From: Anomaloglossus baeobatrachus
Taxonomy: Eukaryota > Chordata > Amphibia > Anura > Aromobatidae
Reading direction: 5' to 3'
Length of the DNA: 64,000 nt
Assembly (NCBI RefSeq): GCF_048569485.1
Contig: NC_134357.1
Coordinates: forward strand, 229,207,735-229,271,734
This document shows, piece after piece, positions 57,220-64,000 of the stretch. Under the pieces are notes generated by a model. It did no database searches. It saw only the letters and a list, made by a program, of their open reading frames with translations, and was not told the DNA's origin. Both the position numbers and the translations under genes were made by a program. Position 1 is the first letter of the stretch. Every line of letters starts with the position of its first letter.

Positions 57220-58260
57220 TCAAATTGTTCTCTTTAGAGCTCCGGTTCTTGGGATCATTGCAAGTCTTAGAAGTCGGACTGCCAACAATTGGGAAGTTAG
57301 CCCAAATCCATTGAACAAAAGATCATTTCCAAACTTACTATAAAACCCTTTTATGCTCACATACATATCACCAGACCAACTGTTAAAATAATAAAAGAAA
57401 AGAGGATCGGGCACTGCAGAGCAGAAACTGCCAGTCAGTGGAGCCGTACTCACTCTTTGTGTGGAATCAGATGTTTCCTGGATAGCATATGCGCCTGGAT
57501 GTAAAGAGCTTAGAGGAGTGGTGCTCAGCAAGCGTCATGAAATAATAGTCCAGCGATCCAGTGTAAGAAAGCGGCAACTCACTCCAACAATTGCACAACG
57601 TGTTATTTTATTCTGCGGTTGCAGACATACACAGGAGCAACAGGGAGAGAGGGGAGTGCGGGGAGCGGAGGGTGGACGACAGCCTGTTTCGCGCTAGAAA
57701 GCGCTTTGTCGAGTCCTAGAAGGAACAATCAGCTGATCGTCTTTATGAGTCATCCCAGCTGACGTGAGTGCCATTAAAAAGCAGCATACAACTGCTGACA
57801 TATACACACATTATCAACAAGCCGCAATGACGCTGCGGTAGTATAACAATCTTAAAGGCATATACTGTTATAGAAATTCATCACCCTAAATGGCATATAA
57901 CTATACATTTACTGATGATTAGAATCATATTTCTGCAAATAATGCGTATTCCAGTACGTAGCAAGAGAGGAGCAGAAAAATTCACTGGGATTTATTTTTG
58001 GGGTTGTATATGCACCGGTTATAAAGAAAAAAGAGAGAGATTCAGATTAAGCCATAGGAAAGGAGCTAACACTGGCTTTTAACTGTGCAGACCACATGTG
58101 TTCTTATTTTTACTTTTATTTTTCGTTTTTATTCTCCATTTTTATTTTCTGTACTGTAATTTCTACTATGGAATATCTACTTATTGATCAAGGTACAATT
58201 CTGGCCAAAGGGTGTAGTATACACTCCCCTTGGTCGTGTTGCACCTCAGTTTTTTGCGTG
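57220..58260 (-). repeat. Repeat with decayed hammerhead, probably a Penelope-like end
   Basis: Between the two ~390-bp-unit repeats lies DNA without coding capacity. It carries the hammerhead-like motif at 57674-57716 and, upstream of it on the plus strand, GTTATTTTATTCTGCGG. The family is inferred from the motif only. Confidence 0.4.
57674..57716 (-). other. Decayed type I hammerhead
   Basis: Minus strand: stem I GGAC (57716-57713), a C-box position reading TCGACAA (canonical CUGACGA), stem II AGCGC-TTTCTA-GCGC, GAAAC, a minimal stem III loop AGGCT, GTC, then GTCC pairing with GGAC. All but the C-box fit. Confidence 0.55.
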
Positions 58261-60579
58261 TTGTGCGGCATATAAATTGCATTCCATAAACTTTTTTTTA
58301 TTTATATATATTAACCCATAATCATAAGTAGCAAGTTTTTTGTGGTAATAATTAACATATCTTATTCCCGTAGTTTCTCGTCTCTCTTATACAGGGCAGG
58401 TTATTATCTTTTATCACCTAAAAGTGACAGACCTGTTTTTAACCCCTTCAGCCCCCAGCCTGTTTTCACCTTAAAGACCCGGCCATTTTTTACATTTCTG
58501 ACCAGTGTCACTTTGACAGGTTATAACTCTGGAACGCTTCAACGGATCCTGGCGATTCTGAGATTGTTTTTTCGTGACATATTGTACTTCATGTTAATGG
58601 TAAATTTAGGCCGATATTTTTTGCGTTTATTTGTGAACATTTTGGAAATTTGGCGAAAATTTTGAAAATTTTGCAATTTTCAAAATTTGAAATTTTATGC
58701 CTATAAATTTGTGAGATATGTCACACAAAATAGTTACTATATAACATTTCCCACTTGTCTACTTTACACCAGCACAATTTTCGAAACAAATTTTTTTTCC
58801 GTTAGGAAGTTAGAGGGGTTCAAAGTTCATCAGCAATTTTTCATTTTTCCAACAAAATTTACAAAAAAAATTTTTTAGGTACCACATCACATTTGGAGTG
58901 ACTTTGAGAGACCTAGGTGACAGAAAATACCCAAAAGTGACCCCATTCTAAAATCTGCACCCCTCACTCTGCTCAAAACTACATCCAAAAAGTTTATTAA
59001 CCCTTTAGGAGCTTTACAGCAACCAAAGCAATGTGCAAGGAAAAAAATGAAAATTTTACTTTTTTTACACAAAAATGTTACTTTAGCCATAAAATTTAGC
59101 ATTTTCACAAGGGTATCAGGAAAAATGCACCATAAAATTAATTGTGCAATTTCTCCTGAGTACATCGATATCTCATATGTGGGGGCAATCAATTGTTTGG
59201 GCGCACGGCAAGGCTCGTAAGAGAAGGAGCATCATTTGAATTTTTGAAAGCAAAATTGTCTGGAATAATTAGCAGATGCGATGTTGTGTTTGGAGACCCC
59301 CTGAGGTGCCTAAACAATAGAGCTCCCCCACAAGTGACCCCATTTTGGAAACTAGACCCCTCATGGAATTTATCTAGATGTTTATTGAGCACTTTGAACC
59401 TATGGGGGCTTCACAAAAGTTAATAACTTTGAGCCGTGAAAATAAAAAAAAAAAAAAATTACCACGAAATTGTTACTTCAATCAGGTAGCTTTTTTTTCC
59501 ACAAGCATATCAGGAAAAATTGCAACATAAAATGTATTGTGCATTTTCTCCTGAGTACACAGATACCTCATATGTGGTGGAAATCAAATGTTTGGGCGCA
59601 CAGCAGGGCTCGGAAGGCAAGGAGCGACATTTGACTTTCAAACGCAAAATTGTCTGGAATCGTTAGTGGATGCCATGTTGTGTTTGGAGACCCCCTGAGG
59701 TGCCTAAACATTAAAGCTCCCCCACAAGTGACCCCATTTTGGAAACTAGACCCCTCATTGAATTTATCTAGATGTTTACTGAACACTTTGAACCCCTGGA
59801 GGCTTCACAAAAGTTTAGAATGTTCAGCCGTGAAAATATATATATTTTTTTTTTACCATGAAATTGTTATTTCAACCAGGTAGCTTTTTTTTCCACAAGG
59901 GTATCAGGAAAAAATGCACCATAAAATGTATTGTGCAATTTCTCCTGAGTACACAGATACCTCATATGTGGTGGAAAGTAATTGTCTGGGCACACGGCGG
60001 GGCTCAGAAGAGAAGGAGCGCCATTTCACATCAAAATTGGTTGGAATTATTAGCGTACGCCATGTTGCGTATGGAGACCCGCTGAGGTGCCTAAACAATG
60101 GAGCTCCCCCACAAGTGACCTCATTTTGGAAACTAGACCCCCATGGCATAAATCTACATGGGTAATGAGCACTTTGAACCCTCACGTGCTTCATACATTG
60201 AGGCATAAAAACAAAAAAGTACTTTTTTTTTTTCCACAAAAATGTTATTTTAGGCTCAATTTTTTAATTTTTACAGGGGTATCAGGATAAAATGGACCGC
60301 AAAATTTGTTGGGCAATTTGTTCTGAGTACGCCGATACCTCATATGTGGCTGAAAACCACTGTTTGGGCGCACGGCAGAGCTCCAGAGGGAAGGAGCGTC
60401 ATTTGACTTTTTAAATGGAAAATTAGCTGGAATTGTTAGCCGCACCATGTTGCGTTTGGAGATCCCCCTGATGTGCCCAAACAGTGGAGCTCCCCCACAT
60501 GTGACCCCATGTTGGAAACTAGACCCCCCCCCATACAAAGAAATATTAGTTTGGCAAAATAAAAAATACAGATGTCAGT

Positions 60580-60624
<45 letters not shown>

Positions 60625-60909
60625 CGCCTGCAACTGACACTAAAGCAAGTGCCACACGTGAGAGCAATGCACAAATCTCGCATCACATCACCCGACACAG
60701 CCGCACACTCCTGTCTGGAAGAGAGCGACCGTACCGGATAATGCGGTGTGAGACTTGTGCATCGCTCTCATGTGTGGCACTGGGCTGACCCTTACAATAT
60801 TCAGTAAAAAATACTGTAGTTGACGATTACTACAGTATAATTTTACTGGCCCTAAACTAAGTTTATTTGTATTTCTTTCTTAGTTTACATAAAAAAAATT
60901 AGGACGAAT

Positions 60910-61180
60910 GCACGGATGTGCTGCAAAAAGGGGGGGGACTAGGTGGGATGGAAAAAAGATGGATGGAGGATAGAAGAGGGCGCAACGGATGCAGGAGCAG
61001 CGGAGTTTGGGAGAGGGCGCGGCGGAGGATGGGAGAGGGGGCGGCGGAAGATGGGAGAGGGGGCGCGGCGGAGGATGGGAGAGGGCGCGGTGGATGGAGG
61101 AGCGGCGGAGGAAGGGGGGGGGGGCGAGGGGAAGGGTAGAATGGGAGTGGGAGGTGAGATTGGGGATAGCTACCTTACAG
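60910..61180. repeat. GA/GC-rich short tandem repeat
   Basis: Repeats of 'ggaggatgggagagggcgcggc' type occur with irregular spacing. Open frames here reflect the absence of A/T-rich codons rather than a gene. Confidence 0.8.
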
Positions 61181-61289
61181 AATGGATCTAGGCAGCAGGA
61201 TTGCAGCAGATCCGGGAGGGGGGAGAGGGGGCAGAGGATTAAGGGGATGGGAGAGAGCAGGCAGCAGATCAGGGAGGGGGCAGAGGCTG

Positions 61290-62230
61290 ATGGGGGAGTG
61301 AGGTGGCAGATGCAGGGGCGACGAGGCTGATGGGGGAGTGAGGTGGCAGATGCAGGGGCGCAGAGGCTGATGGGGGAGTGAGGTGGCAGATGCAGGGGTG
61401 AAGCGGCAGATGCAGGGGCACAGCGGCAGATGGGGAGAGTGCGGCGGCTGATGCAGGGGCGGTGGAGCGGCTGAAGGGGAGAGTGCAGTGGCTGATGGGG
61501 AGAGTGCGGCGGCTGATGGCGAGAGTGCGGCGGCTGATGGCGAGAGTGCGGCGGCTGATGGCGAGAGTGCGGCGGCTGATGGCGAGAGTGCGGCGGCTGA
61601 TGGCGAGAGTGCGACGGCTGATGCAGGGGCGGTGGAGCGGCTGATGGGGAGAGTGCGGTGGCTGATGGGGAGAGTGCGGCGGCTGATGGGGAGAGTGCGG
61701 CGGCTGATGGGGAGAGTGCGGCGGCTGATGCAGGGGCGGTGGAGTGGCTGATGGGGAGAGTGCAATGGCTGATGGGGAGAGTGCAGCGGCAGATGCAGGG
61801 GTGGTGGAGCGGCTGATGGGGAGAGTGCAGTGGCTAATGGGGAGAGTGCAGCGGCAGATGCAGGGGTGGTGGAGCGGCTGATGGGGAGAGTGCAGTGGCT
61901 AATGGGGAGAGAGCAGCGGCAGATGCAGGGGCGGTGGAGCGACTGATGGGGAGAGTGCAGTGGCTGATGGGGAGAGTGCAGCGGCTTATGGGGAGAGTGC
62001 AGTGGCTAATGGGGAGAGAGCAGCGGCAGATGCAGGGGCGGTGGAGCGACTGATGGGGAGAGTGCAGTGGCTAATGGGGACAGTGCAGCGGCAGATGCAG
62101 GGGCGGTGGAGCGGCTGATGGGGAGAGTGCAGTGGCTGATGGGGAGAGTGCAGGGGCGGTGGAGCGGCAGATGCAGGGGCGGTGGAGCGGCAGATGCAGG
62201 GGCGGTGGAGCGGCAGATACAAGCAGGCAG
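61290..62230. repeat. 21-bp minisatellite (gcggcggctgatggcgagagt)
   Basis: Six near-perfect 21-bp copies occupy about 61500-61625. Around them longer units combine 'gatgcaggggcggtggagcgg' and 'ctgatggggagagtgca(g/a)tgg'. Because 21 is a multiple of 3, both strands stay open and translate to heptad repeats (ADGESAA / RLMARVR). No evidence of a real protein. Confidence 0.92.
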
Positions 62231-62440
62231 CAGAAAGCAGTGGCGTCAGATGCAGGGGGGTCGCAGCGTGAGAGCAGTGGCGTCAGATGCCTCCATGCAT
62301 CTGACGCCGCTGCGCCCCCCCTGCATCTGACGCCACTGCTTTCTTACTGCTGAGTAGCGGCGTCACATGCAGGGGGAGAGTAGCGGCGTCAGATGCAGGG
62401 GCGCAGCGGGAGAGCAGGGGCGAAGCACATGGAGCAGGGC
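62230..62440. repeat. Inverted 'cgtcagatgcaggggg' repeats
   Basis: 'gcagtggcgtcagatgc' at about 62276 faces 'gcatctgacgccactgct' at about 62323, forming a strong hairpin; further direct copies follow to 62400. Confidence 0.75.
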
Positions 62441-62980
62441 TGCGGTGGATCGGGGGCTGTGACTCACAGATGGGCGCCCGCAGGGATCGCTCTCCTCAGA
62501 TTCCACGGAGGGAGAAGCTAAGGAGAGCGATCTCCTACAGCGAGCTCACCCGGTCCCAGATGCACGGTGCTGCTTGGAGAGATGGGTCACAAGGCCGATC
62601 TCTCCAATCAGAGCTGGGGGCGGGTGCAGTAAAGCACACTGAGCTCCAGCCAATGGCCAGTGCTGCAGCTGCACTGACATAGCTGGATTTCAATGCTTCA
62701 GCCATTTTCAATGGCTGAAACATAACACTGGCTGTGATTGGCTGAGCGGCGTTCGTCAGCCAATCACAGCCTCCGTAGGTCCGGGAAGGAGACACCACCC
62801 CTCCTGAGGTCAGGTACAAGTCCTCTCCTTCCCGAATCTACAGTTTTTTAAAACCGATGGCGGTGCCCGGTGCTCTGGTGCCGCGATTCCGCCATGACGG
62901 ATGTATCCGTCATGGGTCTTTAAGTACCAGGGCACCATGACGGCTAGATCCGTCAAAGGTCGTGAAGGGGTTAATTTAAC

Positions 62981-63667
62981 TAATTCTTCAAGAACGGCCT
63001 GTCACATGTTTAACCACAAATTGTGCGTTCAATATTATTAAAATGGATTTTTAATCCTGTGGTACACAACTATGCTCCATTATCTCGTGCACAATGTGGG
63101 AAAAATACATTCTCAATTATGTAATATTAGAAAACGGGACTAAGATTTCTTAACTATAAAGATGAAGAATGGGACACAGCTCAGAACAGAAAATCCGGAA
63201 AATCAGAAAAAAATCAGAAAGAGAGAGAAAAGAGAAGAAAATGCATACCATGAAAAACCACGGGGATATAATTTCCCAACTATGACCATCATGATGATAG
63301 TGGAAGGATCACGGGTAACCTATGTGCGAACCTATACTATTCTGTTGTGGTTTCATTCTATAAATTACGGCATTAATTTAGTATTTTTTAGTATTTTTCA
63401 GTTACAATCAACATCTTAGGCTATGTGTCCACGTTGCTTTTTACCTGCTTTTTACCTGCTTTTTTGCTGCTTTTTCAACTGCAGCGTTTAATGGCAAAAT
63501 AGATGTGCTCTGCTTTTCAAGCAAAGTCTATGGGAATTTGGGTTTCTTGTGCCCACTATGCAGTTCAAACTGCAGCCTTTTTCTAGCAGAAATTTGGTCA
63601 AAAACTCTGCTTTGCAGTTCAAAACGCAAATGGCAAAAACAATTGACAATTTTTTTTAATCATATTA
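62981..63667. other. AT-rich DNA, MITE fragment
   Basis: No gene is seen. From 63417 ('taggctatgtgtccacg') onward the sequence resembles one end of the MITE-like family at 22368 and 45200, with 'gctttttacct' repeats; the other end is missing. Confidence 0.55.
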
Positions 63668-64000
63668 TTACAAAAATACGGCCATATCATTACGATCGTT
63701 AAGGCCCAATGGGCCCATTGCTCTTGTTTTCATTATAAGACGCGATTCCTTTTGTAGTAGTACTCTATGCGTGTCCCCCCTATCACTGGATGGAGACACT
63801 CTCAAAACGCCTGCAAATCTGAGAGATTCAGGATTTCCAGCATGGTGCTCACTTATGTGCTGGATGAGTCTGGGTGAGCCATTACCAGACAGAATCGAAA
63901 TGAAGTGCTCTCGAAAACGTACATATAGACAGCGAATAGTTTTTCCTATATAGAATCGTAGGCACGGGCAAAAAATAACGTACACTATATTCTTTGTTTT
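63668..64000 (-). mobile_element. Penelope-like element, GIY-YIG endonuclease, 3' end
   Basis: The frame runs open off the right edge of the window, so the protein is partial here. It contains KEYSVYVIFCPCLRFYIGKT (GIY-YIG), RCLYVRFREHF (conserved Arg and His) and a late Glu region (LLQKESRLIMKTR), ending GLNDRNDMAVFL with a stop at 63668. It differs clearly from the endonucleases at 10058 and 34280, so it is a third Penelope-like lineage. The reverse transcriptase is expected beyond 64000. Confidence 0.85.

Larger units (their letters stand above)
58436..62980. mobile_element. TTAA-flanked composite repeat, ~4.5 kb
   Basis: Left boundary TTAA then CCCCTTCAGCCCCC; right boundary GGTCGTGAAGGGG then TTAA. 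Inverted CCCCTTCA/TGAAGGGG ends with a TTAA target resemble piggyBac- or Kolobok-type DNA transposons (superfamily not decided). The interior has AT-rich ~390-bp units (landmark 'acaagtgaccccattttggaaactagacccc' near 59329, 59725, 60109 and 60501), a poly(A)/(TA)n tract at 60578-60620, a purine-rich block and 21-bp minisatellite (60900-62230), and GC-rich DNA to the right end. No transposase. Confidence 0.7.

Noticed and set aside
58342-58878. Open frames resembling small membrane proteins
   Set aside because: They lie in the repeated AT-rich 5' part of the ~390-bp-unit element, and the homologous DNA at 48500-48900 does not keep the same frames.
61175-61765. 196-residue Pro/Ser/Ala-rich frame on the minus strand
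   Set aside because: It is a product of the 21-bp minisatellite; the opposite strand is equally open.
1-64000. CRISPR arrays, bacterial operons, riboswitches
   Set aside because: The spaced repeats are eukaryotic satellites with related, not unique, spacers; introns, LINEs and Tc1/hAT elements show vertebrate DNA.
1-64000. tRNA or 5S rRNA genes
   Set aside because: The tRNA-like strings seen at 4817-4834, 6211-6230, 13483-13501 and 56358-56376 are primer binding sites next to LTRs; no complete cloverleaf was recognised.

Overview
This is vertebrate DNA, and the repeat content points to an amphibian, most likely a frog with a large genome. That assignment is inferred from the mix of Ty3/gypsy LTR elements, Penelope-like elements, CR1, Tc1, hAT and TTAA-flanked repeats; no marker gene settles it. 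The only host gene I recognise is a ciliary neurotrophic factor (CNTF) orthologue on the minus strand. Exon 1 codes at 43006-43104 and exon 2 at 30790-31272, with a phase-0 GT-AG intron of about 11.7 kb. The join lies where human CNTF is interrupted (after TESY, before VKHQ). The product is about 192-193 aa and keeps the family's FxxK receptor-contact motif.

Layout. 1-4800: AT-rich DNA without a gene. 4839-14696: a pile of LTR-element fossils, all broken: a retroviral-type LTR with a tRNA-Lys1,2 primer site, two minus-strand Ty3/gypsy elements (gag, protease and RT parts) and an inserted Penelope-like endonuclease fragment. 14697-19045: a (TG)n-rich satellite array interrupted by a solo LTR. 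19239-20820: a short palindrome split by another solo LTR with a CATG target duplication. 20821-23715: MITE-like repeats. 23800-27770: further LTR-element pieces. 28316-30031: a 1.7-kb terminal-inverted-repeat element. 30790-43104: CNTF. Its intron holds a hAT-like element (8-bp duplication CTCTACGG) invaded by a second hAT-like element (8-bp duplication ACCTGTGC), which carries a near-perfect 2.4-kb-arm palindrome made of two head-to-head Penelope-like copies. 43990-48540: repeats and a CR1-type LINE with tandem 5' monomers. 46172-57200 and 58436-62980: two copies of a repeat built of ~390-bp units. The first is heavily invaded (LINE, hammerhead-ribozyme element, Tc1 transposon, LTR element). 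The second is bounded by TTAA and inverted CCCCTTCA ends and contains a 21-bp minisatellite. 63668-64000: another Penelope-like GIY-YIG endonuclease running out of the window.

Most interesting points: (1) a canonical type I hammerhead ribozyme at 49161-49227 (minus) inside a ~0.7-kb non-autonomous element, with decayed relatives elsewhere; (2) a short non-autonomous LTR element at 53088-56850 that shares its LTR, primer site and leader with the gag-pol element at 9190-14696 but carries a region resembling a cold-shock domain; (3) the nested hAT/hAT/palindrome structure inside the CNTF intron; (4) a satellite array whose higher-order repeat preserves the empty site of a solo LTR.

Limits: everything is read by eye. 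Identities, copy numbers and family names are estimates unless exact sequence is cited.
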